From: Gimesia benthica
GTDB lineage: Bacteria > Planctomycetota > Planctomycetia > Planctomycetales > Planctomycetaceae
Assembly (NCBI RefSeq): GCF_009720525.1
Contig: NZ_CP043930.1
Location: forward strand, 3,690,501 to 3,754,500
Reading direction: 5' to 3'
Length of the DNA stretch: 64,000 bases
Shown: one piece after another, positions 56,291-64,000 of the stretch
Position numbering within the stretch: position 1 is the stretch's first letter
How the letters are laid out: each line of letters begins with the position of its first letter
Notes under the pieces: model-generated
Told to the model about the DNA's origin: nothing
Database searches by the model: none
What the model saw: the letters and a program-made list of their open reading frames with translations, nothing else
Program-made: the position numbers and the translations under genes

Positions 56291-57265
56291 TCATTTACTG
56301 TAAATCTGTGCGATCTTGGAGGCCTGCTGCTGAATCAGATCGCGAAACGCCCGCGGCGTGACCACTTCTGCCTGATCGCCAAAGCTCAGGACCCAGCCGA
56401 CGAGTTCTTCCAGCGTGTCGACCCGGGCCCGGAATTCAATCATCCCCCCCTTCAGCTTCCTGATCTCCTGGGAAGGATCCCACATGATCTGGGACACCTT
56501 CTGAGCCAGTGTGCTCTGAAAGCGGATCGTCACCGACACGCGTTTTCCATTCCCTCGAATCGGGTCCCACGAATTGCCCAGGTAGCGGTCCAGTTTGAAG
56601 CGGGAGGGGCGACTGAAGGTTTCATCCAGGATTTCGGATTTAACAATGCTCAGAACGGGAAACGCTTTGATCCCACGGTCTACGGATGAGCGTCCCACCG
56701 TGTACCATTGTCGGTTGGCGTACAGAATATGATAGGGGCTGAGCATCGTAGAGAGTGGTTTCTTCTCCCCGGGAACAGCGTATTGAATGCGGATATTCTT
56801 TCGCGAGATGGCAGCCTGAAACAGATTCTTGTGGTGACTGGCACTTAACTCACTCGGATTCACCGGGGTGCCCCAGACAGAAATGGTCTGAGCTGCATCG
56901 ATGACGTTTTCGCGAAGTGTGTCGGGCAGACTGTTCAGGACCTTGGCGGAAGCGGAGCGGGCAAACTGGTCAAAGGGGAGGCCGACTGTGGTCTGGTCGA
57001 GATCCTGGCACAGCACAAAGAGTGCCAGTGCTTCTTCAAAGGTGAGGTCCTTGAAGGGAACGATGGTTCTCCAGGGAAGTGAGTACCCCTGTTTCTCCTC
57101 GTCGAAGAGCACATAGATACCCGATTCCTGCAGCGTTCTCAGGTCGCGGAATACAGTCCTGCGGCTGACTTCACATTCGCTCGCAAGTTGTGCGGAATTA
57201 AAAACTCGTCCCGATTGTAGCAGCGCAATCAGCTTCAGGAGACGATGGATTCGTCCTGCCACCAT
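56291..57265 (-). CDS. WYL-domain transcription regulator (YafY-like)
   Basis: 324-residue DNA-binding protein: an N-terminal winged helix of the HTH_11 type (about 5-60; NSAQLASECEVSRRTVFRDL), a WYL domain (about 140-220, with ISRKNIRIQY and YANRQWYTVGR) and a C-terminal WCX-type region (about 230-320). WYL regulators respond to nucleic acids or nucleotides and often control defence or DNA-repair genes. No such target is adjacent; the neighbouring genes are a TolC-like protein and hisI. It is transcribed alone. Confidence 0.85.
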   Translation of the reverse strand: MVAGRIHRLLKLIALLQSGRVFNSAQLASECEVSRRTVFRDLRTLQESGIYVLFDEEKQGYSLPWRTIVPFKDLTFEEALALFVLCQDLDQTTVGLPFDQFARSASAKVLNSLPDTLRENVIDAAQTISVWGTPVNPSELSASHHKNLFQAAISRKNIRIQYAVPGEKKPLSTMLSPYHILYANRQWYTVGRSSVDRGIKAFPVLSIVKSEILDETFSRPSRFKLDRYLGNSWDPIRGNGKRVSVTIRFQSTLAQKVSQIMWDPSQEIRKLKGGMIEFRARVDTLEELVGWVLSFGDQAEVVTPRAFRDLIQQQASKIAQIYSK

Positions 57266-57616
57266 TGACTATCTTTTCAATGCTTTTCCACAGGCCTGGT
57301 CAGTGGCGGGTTTTCAAACCCGAAACTTGAGTTGCAGCTCCAGCACGTCTCTGCAGCAAGAGCCAGAAACGGTAGAGACCTCAACTATGGAAAACAACAA
57401 TCGATGGAGATGGGCATCGACACAACGATTCACAAATGAAAGTTAAGCGGCTGCAGGAATTTCACTCACTTGTGACGCTCAAACCTAACATCCGCTGCTC
57501 GCAAAGGATACAGAAAATCAAACACGACCATAAAAAACAGGGACGCCCCTCCTGTTAGTCGGTGAAAGCGGTATGACCTGAATAAAGCGACCGCTCAATC
57601 GTTTAAAGTTCTACTG
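57266..57616. other. Intergenic region between TolC-like and WYL genes
   Basis: 351 bases holding the TolC-like gene's probable terminator (57532-57556) and the WYL gene's promoter region. No coding signal that I trust. Confidence 0.45.
57532..57556 (-). terminator. Probable terminator of the TolC-like gene
   Basis: On the minus strand AACAGG pairs with CCTGTT around a short G/C loop and is followed by a run of T (57532-57537). The stem is only 6-7 bases, so it is weaker than the others in the window. Confidence 0.55.
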
Positions 57617-59953
57617 TTAGAAACTGTCGGCAGACCGAAATTCCAGATCGAGGTTGTCTTCCGGATTGGCAATCGGCAGTTCTGCCTGTGAACTCGGGAT
57701 TTCTTCCTGAGGAACAGGCAACTGATCCAGGGTTCCGCCAATCGGTGTCACATACAGGTCGCTCTGGGGTTGATCCGATTCCAGTGCCACTTTCACCGCC
57801 CGATCGACCGAGGTCGGGGCGAGCGGGTTGGTGCCGCCCTGCCCGTTGAGCTGGATGCGTGCCTCAGGCTGTGGAGGTGGTGTGACCGGCGGTGCATATT
57901 CAGGTGACATGCCCGGTTCCGGAACAGGCTGGAATTCAGGTGTCATTCCTTCCTGCTCGGAAGAGTAAGTTCCTTCCTGGGCCGGTGGAGGCATCACGCC
58001 CACTTCGCCCACATAACCATCGGCCACGAAGGGAGCCGGCTTATGCTGCAGTTTGTGAGCTTCGATACCGTGGGTACGAGCCCAGGCTTTCCGCAGTGCC
58101 TGCTGATAGGCGATCGGATTCCATTCGCCTTCCATCAGGTGAATGTTGTTGTGTTTGAGTAAGGTTCCCTTCCACTTGTGGAGGTTCTTGATCGCGATGT
58201 TGTAAGCCACCAGCGAACGGTAGTATTCGGTTTCTGCCTGTGCCAGACTGGACTGAGCACGCAGCAGGGTATCCAGAGTCGTGGTACCCGCCTGGACTTC
58301 CGCGTCGAACAGTTCCACACGTCTGCGGGCAGCACGCCAGCGGTTGAAGTTGGACTGAGCGGTCGCATAGTTTTTGGTCAGGTCCTGGAAGGTGATCGCG
58401 AGCTCCTGGCTCACATCCATTTCCTGTGCCTGCAGGATCGCCCGGGCTTTCGACAGACGGAATTCGAGATTCTCGACCTGAGCATGTGCCGAACGGAAAC
58501 CGAGGGGCATGCTGAATTCCCAGCCGAGGGTCCAGCTGTCCTGGTCATTATCCATCATGGTTCCATAGGCACTGTGCAGCCCCTGACCTGTGATACCATC
58601 TGTATTCTTCTGACTCAGCAGACGATCGCCGAAGCCGTTAACCTGGTAACTGGAAACGAAGTCGAACCGGGGTTTGGTCAGGCTGGTTGCCGCCAGAGCC
58701 TGCAGTTCGAGACTCTTGATATTCCATTTCTGTTTGCGAAGTTCAACGCGGTGTACCAGAGCTTCTGTGAGACACATGCTCCAGTCTGGCGAGAACTCTG
58801 CTGCAATGGGATCATCGATGGGTCGGATAATTTTACCATCATTAACGGGCAGACCGACCAGTCGACGGAAACGGCTTTCAGCAGTGTAGATATCACTGCG
58901 GGTTGCCTGGACGAGTGCCTGGGTTTCAAACAGACGGTCTTTAGCCTGGGCTTCATCAGCCGGCTTGAAGTTACGTGTACCACCAGCTTCCAGCTTGGCA
59001 TGTGCTTCACGCCAGCTGCGTAAGGCGGAGTTACGGGCGACGACCTGTGTATCGTACAGACGGTAAGCCAGGTACAGCTGCCAGTAGCTTTCTTCAATAT
59101 CAGAGATCAGGTTGCGCACGTTGCGTTCAAAGTCAGCGAGTGCCTGGTCATTGTTGATCCGGGCAATCACGACCCCCTGGCTTACCCCGGTAATCCCGGA
59201 GAAGCTGGTTCCGATCGGACCGGCGATGCGGGTGTATTCGACCCCGGCTCCCGCCAGCATAGGTTGACGATAAGACAGCCCGAGGTTCCCGGCATAGTTC
59301 GAGGGGAACAACTGGCTGGAGGCATTACTGCCGGTGTAATTCCAGTTATGATTGATGGCGAACTGACCACCGTTGGCGAAGTTCTTGGAGAGCCCGGACT
59401 GAAACTGACCGGTTTCCTGAACCAGCGTTCCTCCGGGGACGCCACCAAAGAAGGGACTGTTCTGAACCTGTTCGGAACGACCCCACAACATATTCGCGGT
59501 GAATGTGGTATCGAAGGCGGATAACGCTGCTTCCACACCACGGGCACCACCGAGCAGCACGTTGGTCTCCTGGATTGCCGGGTCGAAAATCGAAGGCGTT
59601 CCGTCCGGATTATTCAGCAATGAGTTGCCGTTCGTTCCCAATGCGCCGGAAACACGAATCACCTCACTGTTCGCGAGCCCCAGGTGGACGGCGTCCATCA
59701 GAGGCAAGTCCCAGATCTGATCCTGAGAGCGATCGACCAGCGTCCGCGGCTTACCCGAGAAGGTAATTTCCTCGGGTGTTTCTTCGTAAACTGCGGGATA
59801 TTCTATCTTTGTGGCGACGTCTTCATAGTATTGAAGCTCTTTGTCACCCAGATAGTGCAGATCGGTATCCGTTCCCAGACCATGACAACCCATTATTTGA
59901 GTGGTCATCATGCATCCACAGAGAATCAGGCGTAAATTCCGGCGTAGGTTCAT
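57617..59953 (-). CDS. Large TolC-family outer-membrane protein
   Basis: 778-residue protein of the TolC / outer-membrane efflux family. A lipoprotein-type signal is visible (IMGCHG, near residue 23). The two TolC-type repeats lie about 85-330 and 385-600, each with long alpha-helical coiled regions (WQLYLAYRLYDTQVVARNSALRSW; FRLSKARAIL; TTTLDTLLRAQSSLAQAETEYYRS, each within limits). It is much longer than TolC (~470): the N-terminal half carries an extra ~100 residues of Gly/Asn/Ser-rich sequence and the C-terminus ends in a ~170-residue Pro/Glu/Gln-rich tail. AAGGA lies 7 bases before the ATG at 59953. No transporter or adaptor gene lies beside it. Confidence 0.85.
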   Translation of the reverse strand: MNLRRNLRLILCGCMMTTQIMGCHGLGTDTDLHYLGDKELQYYEDVATKIEYPAVYEETPEEITFSGKPRTLVDRSQDQIWDLPLMDAVHLGLANSEVIRVSGALGTNGNSLLNNPDGTPSIFDPAIQETNVLLGGARGVEAALSAFDTTFTANMLWGRSEQVQNSPFFGGVPGGTLVQETGQFQSGLSKNFANGGQFAINHNWNYTGSNASSQLFPSNYAGNLGLSYRQPMLAGAGVEYTRIAGPIGTSFSGITGVSQGVVIARINNDQALADFERNVRNLISDIEESYWQLYLAYRLYDTQVVARNSALRSWREAHAKLEAGGTRNFKPADEAQAKDRLFETQALVQATRSDIYTAESRFRRLVGLPVNDGKIIRPIDDPIAAEFSPDWSMCLTEALVHRVELRKQKWNIKSLELQALAATSLTKPRFDFVSSYQVNGFGDRLLSQKNTDGITGQGLHSAYGTMMDNDQDSWTLGWEFSMPLGFRSAHAQVENLEFRLSKARAILQAQEMDVSQELAITFQDLTKNYATAQSNFNRWRAARRRVELFDAEVQAGTTTLDTLLRAQSSLAQAETEYYRSLVAYNIAIKNLHKWKGTLLKHNNIHLMEGEWNPIAYQQALRKAWARTHGIEAHKLQHKPAPFVADGYVGEVGVMPPPAQEGTYSSEQEGMTPEFQPVPEPGMSPEYAPPVTPPPQPEARIQLNGQGGTNPLAPTSVDRAVKVALESDQPQSDLYVTPIGGTLDQLPVPQEEIPSSQAELPIANPEDNLDLEFRSADSF

Positions 59954-60146
59954 GTATCCATCCTTAAAGACATGAACGTCAATTATGGTCACAAAGCGTT
60001 TTATTGAAACAACTTATAATTCATAATCGAAGTAGCGTTCAGGGAGAATCTGCTACCTGAAACAGTCTGCCCCACTGGTTACGAACACACGGGAGCGCAA
60101 GGCAGACGGCACAAGTGGCAAAATCACTACATTCGGTATCGGCGCT

Positions 60147-60464
60147 TTAATCGTTACAACTTGACTTTTTTGACGGTTGGTCAAAATTCTGTTGAGATTG
60201 GGTCTGTGGACCGAACTCCCTGAAGGGGATTCCCAGTAATTTTTTGAGCAGAATGAGTTCGCCGGCGTCATTCTGCTCAATGGCATGCCCCAGAAACTGC
60301 AGCACATACCCCGCTACGAACGCGGACCAGGCATAAATCCACTCTCCTGCGATGCCGAATCCGATGAGACCCCCGAATGTGAGAGGCACCCCGATCAGGT
60401 GCAGGATCTGATTGGCGCGGTTCTGGTGTCGAAGCAGGTAATTATGAAGAAAACGCTGGATCAT
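60147..60464 (-). CDS. Mpo1/DUF962-family membrane protein
   Basis: About 105-residue membrane protein of the DUF962/Mpo1-like family (yeast Mpo1 is a dioxygenase that shortens 2-hydroxy fatty acids). Family markers: LRHQNRANQILHLIGVPLTF (histidine at about position 12) and YVLQFLGHAIEQND with the second histidine, each next to a hydrophobic segment. The histidines proposed to bind iron are kept. The start is uncertain; a longer frame reaches 60545, and no ribosome site is clear for either. Function in this organism is unknown. Confidence 0.72.
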   Translation of the reverse strand: MIQRFLHNYLLRHQNRANQILHLIGVPLTFGGLIGFGIAGEWIYAWSAFVAGYVLQFLGHAIEQNDAGELILLKKLLGIPFREFGPQTQSQQNFDQPSKKSSCND

Positions 60465-60683
60465 CGGGGTGCTCGGATTGAGTTGAAAACCGGGGGACGG
60501 CTCTCTCGTATAGTTGAAAAGCGATATCTGATTTGCTACGGTCACTGCTTATCTGTGAATGATTTCATCAGTATCAACCAGTCAGGCCTCTGGTTTCAAG
60601 AGTCATGAGGCCCCTCGCCTTGTTATTGGTGCAATTGAGATCCCGGTCACATTCCCTTTTTGTCAGAAGTATTAGAGGAAACG

Positions 60684-61856
60684 ATGTATAAAGTCACATT
60701 AATCCCGGGCGATGGTGTTGGTCCCGAAATCGCCGAGGCTACCAGAAAATGTGTTGATGCGACAGGAGTCAAAATCGACTGGGATGTTCAGGAATGTGGA
60801 ATCGAAGTCATTGAAGCCGAGGGCGGTGTTCCCGATCGGGTCATGGAATCGATCCGGGCGAACAAAATTGCCCTCAAAGCACCAATCACCACCCCGATTG
60901 GAAAAGGTTTCCGCAGTGTCAACGTGTTCCTGCGTCAGGAACTCGGACTGTATGCCTGCATCCGTCCCTGTAAAACCTACAAAGGGGTTCGGACTTATTT
61001 CGCTGATTCCAACGTCGACCTGGTCGTCGTTCGCGAAAACACCGAAGACCTCTACGCTGGCGTTGAATTCCAGGCGGGCGAAGAAAAGACCGCTGAGCTG
61101 ATCAAGACGATCAACGAGTTCGCGACCGGTAAGAAGATCAACACACCTCTCGATGAGACCGGCGTCAGCATCAAGCCGATGTCTTACCAGGGAACCCGTG
61201 ATATCTGTAACTACGCGTTCAAATACGCCGTCGACAACAAACGCAAAGCAGTCACCTCGATCTGCAAAGCCAACATCATGAAGTTCACCGATGGTCTGTG
61301 GTACGATGAAACCCGGGCTGTCGCGAAAGCCTATGGTGCGAAGTTCGAATGGGAAGACCTGGCAGAAGGCGTCGAACCAGATGCCAAGCTGGCTGGTAAC
61401 GTTCCCGATTGTGGCGGCAGCATTGAATACAATGAGCGTCTGATCGACAACATGTGCATGCAGCTGGTTCAGAAGCCCGAACTGTACGACGTGCTCGTTA
61501 CTTCCAACCTCTACGGCGACATTCTGAGTGACCTCTGTGCCGGTCTGGTCGGTGGTCTGGGCGTCGCTCCCGGTTCCAACATCGGTACCGAAGCTGCCAT
61601 CTTCGAAGCAACCCACGGTTCCGCTCCGAAGTACAAAGGCCAGAACAAGGTCAACCCGGTCGCCCTGATCCTCTCCGGTAAAATGATGCTGGACTACCTG
61701 GGTGAGCACGAAGCAGCCGCCAAACTGGATCAGGCTGTTGCTGATGTCATCGAAGAAGGTAAAGACGTCACCTACGACCTCAAGCCTGACCGCAACGATC
61801 CGACCGCCGTCGGTACTCAGGAAATGGCAGAAGCCATCTGCCGTAAGATGCAGTAA
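60684..61856 (+). CDS. icd: Isocitrate/isopropylmalate dehydrogenase-family enzyme, likely isocitrate dehydrogenase
   Basis: 390-residue beta-decarboxylating dehydrogenase. The family signature is [19 protein letters not shown] (about residue 274-292), the substrate serine region and the loop [13 protein letters not shown] are those of isocitrate dehydrogenases. The cofactor site reads [14 protein letters not shown]: Lys-Tyr and Val occur at positions that in E. coli Icd favour NADP, while the C-terminal Tyr is kept but the following Arg is not. So the coenzyme is ambiguous. The length is closer to NAD-dependent IDH3-type enzymes. GAGGAA precedes the ATG by 4 bases; a strong terminator follows. 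Apparently single-gene unit. Confidence 0.88.
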   Translation: MYKVTLIPGDGVGPEIAEATRKCVDATGVKIDWDVQECGIEVIEAEGGVPDRVMESIRANKIALKAPITTPIGKGFRSVNVFLRQELGLYACIRPCKTYKGVRTYFADSNVDLVVVRENTEDLYAGVEFQAGEEKTAELIKTINEFATGKKINTPLDETGVSIKPMSYQGTRDICNYAFKYAVDNKRKAVTSICKANIMKFTDGLWYDETRAVAKAYGAKFEWEDLAEGVEPDAKLAGNVPDCGGSIEYNERLIDNMCMQLVQKPELYDVLVTSNLYGDILSDLCAGLVGGLGVAPGSNIGTEAAIFEATHGSAPKYKGQNKVNPVALILSGKMMLDYLGEHEAAAKLDQAVADVIEEGKDVTYDLKPDRNDPTAVGTQEMAEAICRKMQ

Positions 61857-61884
61857 TCTCTGAGAACCATTCGACAAAGAATTC

Positions 61885-61925
61885 AACGATGCAGAGCAGC
61901 CAGTTTGCTCTGCATCGTTTTTTTA
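61885..61925 (+). terminator. Intrinsic terminator of the isocitrate dehydrogenase gene
   Basis: AACGATGCAGAGCA (61885-61898) pairs with TGCTCTGCATCGTT (61905-61918), followed by a run of about seven T. It is close to the stop of the small secreted-protein gene on the other strand (61960) and may act on both. Confidence 0.88.
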
Positions 61926-61959
61926 TTTGTGGTGTGCGACATTGTCGCCACTTCAACAT

Positions 61960-62274
61960 TTACTGTTGGGGAAAGATCTGAACCAGGTGATAGTCGTCTA
62001 CCTCGCGGAGTTCGAGGGTCAGGTTGCCAGCCGTATCAAATCGTCGGCGGAACACGCAGGTGCCATGCTGGAATTCATCTTCCTGAATCAGATTCCCATC
62101 GCGATCGTGCCGGGTACAGTAACCATGCTGTCTCCCCTGGGCATCAAAGCGACCTCGCCAGACTTCACCGGTCGTCTGATCCACTTTCATGACCGGCGCA
62201 TCCCCTTTTAAACCAGGTACCACTGCCACAGATAATACGGTCAGCAGTAGTACGAACAGGACGTTGAAGTTCAC
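61960..62274 (-). CDS. Small secreted protein, unknown
   Basis: 104 residues with a signal peptide (about 1-25). The rest holds two short strands-and-turn repeats (WRGRFDAQGRQHGYCTRHD, FRRRFDTAGNLTLELREVDD) resembling MORN-like or toxin-repeat motifs. Starts with GTG; GAGGAG lies 7 bases upstream, which is good support. Function unknown. Confidence 0.6.
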   Translation of the reverse strand: MNFNVLFVLLLTVLSVAVVPGLKGDAPVMKVDQTTGEVWRGRFDAQGRQHGYCTRHDRDGNLIQEDEFQHGTCVFRRRFDTAGNLTLELREVDDYHLVQIFPQQ

Positions 62275-62755
62275 GGAATGGCTCCTCTGGGCGCTCCTGT
62301 ATCCCTGGCTTGACCATCAATGGGCGCACTGTCAGGCTGGATCGGGAGAGATCTACAGGTAAGGCAGGAAATCAGTTGACGCTGGTTTCAAATGAACCAG
62401 CTGGAGCGCGGGGTGACTTTGGTGGGTGCTGCTTTTTTTCATAAAGCAGTGGAATAATCGCAGAAATCGGAGAGACGTCAATCGTCTCTCCGGAGATTGG
62501 GCGGCTTTTTTGTAAAAATGTTAAGAAATTCGAATTATCTGTCTACAATTCATAAGCTGGTCAGAGTCATTGCCGTTTCCGAGCTCGAAAAGACCGACTT
62601 GGACAGTGACATAGTGTGCAGTTTTGGTGGGTTAATTTAGATGACCTTGGTCTCGTTTAAGCCATTGCTACCGGCCTGCACATAATGGGTGAGAACTTGC
62701 AGACCTGATCAGTTTGACAGACATGTTTATTTGCCTTGAGACGAGACCCGCTATC
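62275..62755. other. Intergenic region before the PQQ-like gene
   Basis: 480 bases with no coding signal. It contains two hairpins: CTGCTTT with AAAGCAG around 62427-62447, and a perfect 9-base stem GGAGAGACG / CGTCTCTCC (62469-62477 and 62483-62491). A T run 16 bases after the second suggests neither is a standard terminator in this direction. An AATTCGAATT palindrome lies near 62528. The promoter of the next gene must be here; TTGACA occurs at 62713 but no good -10 follows at 17 bases. Confidence 0.5.
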
Positions 62756-64000
62756 ATGAAATTCAGGACGACGACTATGAGACCGCTGCTGTTTGTTTTG
62801 TTTGTATTGTCATTACCCCTCAGTCTGTCCGCGCAGGAAAAGTGGCCCGGTTTTCTGGGAGCGGGGGCTTCTCCCCTCAAGGCGGAGACCATTCCCACGC
62901 AGTGGTCGGTGGAAAAGAATGTCGCCTGGAAAGCAGGGATCCCCGGCTATGGACAGTCGAGCCCGGTGATCTGGGGCGACCAGGTGTATGTCACTTCGGT
63001 CGAAGGGCCAGACAAGGAGCAGCTGCACGTCGTCTGTTATTCGCTGAAGTCCGGCAAACAGCTTTGGGATCACATTCAGCCTTCAACCTATCCCGAGAAG
63101 AACAGTGTCTACATCAGCCGGGCCGCACCGACACCCGTACTCGATAAGAACGGCATCTACGCTTACTTCGAAAGTGGCGACATCGTGGCCCTCTCGCATG
63201 CTGGCGAATTGAAGTGGGCGGCCTCGCTGACTAAACGTTACGGGGCACCCAAAAACAAGTTCGGTCTGTCCGCGTCACCCGTGCAGTGGCAGGATCGTGT
63301 GATTGTACTCATCGACGACGAAGGTCCGTCTTACATCACCGCGGTCAGCAAAGCGGATGGCAGTGAGCTCTGGAAGAACGATCGTAAGAGTCGCGTCAGC
63401 TGGAGTTCGCCGATGATCGTCCCAGTGGGTGAGGCACAGCAGGTGGTCTGCAGTTCTGCCGGTTCCATCGACGGCTACGATCCGAAGACAGGCAAACAGC
63501 TTTGGATCTACGACGAAGTGGGCGGCAATAACAAGACCAGCCCGATTCCCGCAGGCAACGGCGAATTCCTGATCGGCGCTTCACCGGGTCGGGAGGGCGA
63601 GAACAACGAACTGGCGAAAAAATCGAACGGTCTGTTTGTGGTCAAACAGCAGGGCGCTGCATGGGAGCCTCAATTCGCGTGGACCAATGCCAGCCCGACG
63701 CCCTCCTGGGGAACGCCCATCGTCTACCAGGGGAATGCCTACTGGGTGAACCGGGTCGGCGTAGTTTACTGTCTGAATGCCAGGACCGGAGAGTCGGTCT
63801 ATACCAGCCGGATTAAAGAGTCCTGCTGGGCGACGCCAGTCGGGATCGGCGATCGTGTCTACTTCTTCGGCAAGAACGGCGTGACGACCGTTTTGAAAGC
63901 GGGTAATGAATTCGAAGTCCTCGCCGAGAATGAACTCTGGACCGAAGACAATCCACCGGTCAACAACGTTCCCACCGCCGAGGAAACTTCAGCCGAACGC
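62756..64000 (+). CDS. PQQ-like beta-propeller repeat protein, partial
   Basis: At least 415 residues, cut by the window edge. A signal peptide (about 1-27, ending SLSAQ) is followed by PQQ-type propeller blades, recognised by repeated strand motifs such as VAWKAGIPGYGQSSPVIWGD, YSLKSGKQLWDH, VSKADGSELWKN and YDPKTGKQLWIY. Such proteins are exported and abundant in Planctomycetes; some are dehydrogenases but most are binding scaffolds. No active-site residues for PQQ binding can be judged from the visible part. A second in-frame ATG (62777) would shorten the signal peptide. Confidence 0.85.
   Translation, partial: MKFRTTTMRPLLFVLFVLSLPLSLSAQEKWPGFLGAGASPLKAETIPTQWSVEKNVAWKAGIPGYGQSSPVIWGDQVYVTSVEGPDKEQLHVVCYSLKSGKQLWDHIQPSTYPEKNSVYISRAAPTPVLDKNGIYAYFESGDIVALSHAGELKWAASLTKRYGAPKNKFGLSASPVQWQDRVIVLIDDEGPSYITAVSKADGSELWKNDRKSRVSWSSPMIVPVGEAQQVVCSSAGSIDGYDPKTGKQLWIYDEVGGNNKTSPIPAGNGEFLIGASPGREGENNELAKKSNGLFVVKQQGAAWEPQFAWTNASPTPSWGTPIVYQGNAYWVNRVGVVYCLNARTGESVYTSRIKESCWATPVGIGDRVYFFGKNGVTTVLKAGNEFEVLAENELWTEDNPPVNNVPTAEETSAER

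Noticed and set aside
57266-57616. Origin-like features (TTTTCCACAG near 57280)
   Set aside because: A single partial DnaA-box match is expected by chance; no cluster or A/T-rich unwinding element was found.
60699-61886. Long open frame (395 codons) antisense to the isocitrate dehydrogenase gene
   Set aside because: Shadow of a conserved gene, with composition typical of antisense frames; no independent support.

Overview
The window looks like a chromosome segment of a planctomycete, most like Gimesia and its relatives. Pointers are the LL-diaminopimelate aminotransferase route to lysine/peptidoglycan, a CSPTR-type secreted sulfatase, Tat-exported isomerase-like and ceramidase-like proteins, a PQQ-type beta-propeller, a moderate G+C content, and many short operons facing both ways. 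The genus is an inference. I saw no rRNA, tRNA, insertion sequence, prophage or CRISPR array.

Region 1 (1-3.3 kb): the 3' part of a DnaA-family gene (cut by the window edge and frameshifted), an ACT-ACT protein and an AI-2E-family exporter-like membrane protein.

Region 2 (3.25-22.4 kb): a long minus-strand cluster encoding a type IV pilus / type II secretion-like machine. In transcription order it holds four minor (pseudo)pilins resembling GspI, J, K and H, then PilM, PilN, PilO, a PilP/GspC-like protein, a very large secretin, a TPR lipoprotein, a histidine kinase, a single-domain response regulator, a GAF-GGDEF diguanylate cyclase, a STAS protein, a PilB/GspE ATPase, a PilT-like ATPase and a PilC/GspF platform protein. 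Signalling genes sit inside the machine's operon. No major pilin (GspG/PilA) or prepilin peptidase is present here.

Region 3 (22.8-40.4 kb): a HEAT lipoprotein, an exported isoaspartyl methyltransferase, YgfZ, a membrane protein, DapL, an FKBP isomerase, a zinc-ribbon membrane protein, a ThiF/MoeB protein, an esterase, SlyX, a sulfatase, a desaturase, a Tat-exported TIM-barrel protein and AhcY. Several units end in clear intrinsic terminators.

Region 4 (40.4-48.3 kb): metF and aroE, then a tightly packed set of small genes with an ADP-ribose theme: SUKH-like protein, ADP-ribosylglycohydrolase, two unknown proteins, a Nudix hydrolase, small membrane proteins, a macrodomain protein and a SIMPL protein. 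It ends in a broken unknown gene.

Region 5 (48.3-64 kb): ScpB, an anti-sigma-like membrane protein, a Crp/Fnr regulator, NAD(P)H-hydrate epimerase, a short-chain dehydrogenase, rpsN-rpsR, a hisI / ceramidase-like / QueD-like run, a WYL regulator, a TolC-like protein, an Mpo1-like membrane protein, an isocitrate dehydrogenase, a small secreted protein and the start of a PQQ-like propeller gene that runs off the right edge.

Three genes (dnaA-like at ~597, response regulator at ~9576, unknown gene at ~48065) each break at a homopolymer that appears one base short. That shared pattern suggests sequence error as strongly as real gene decay.
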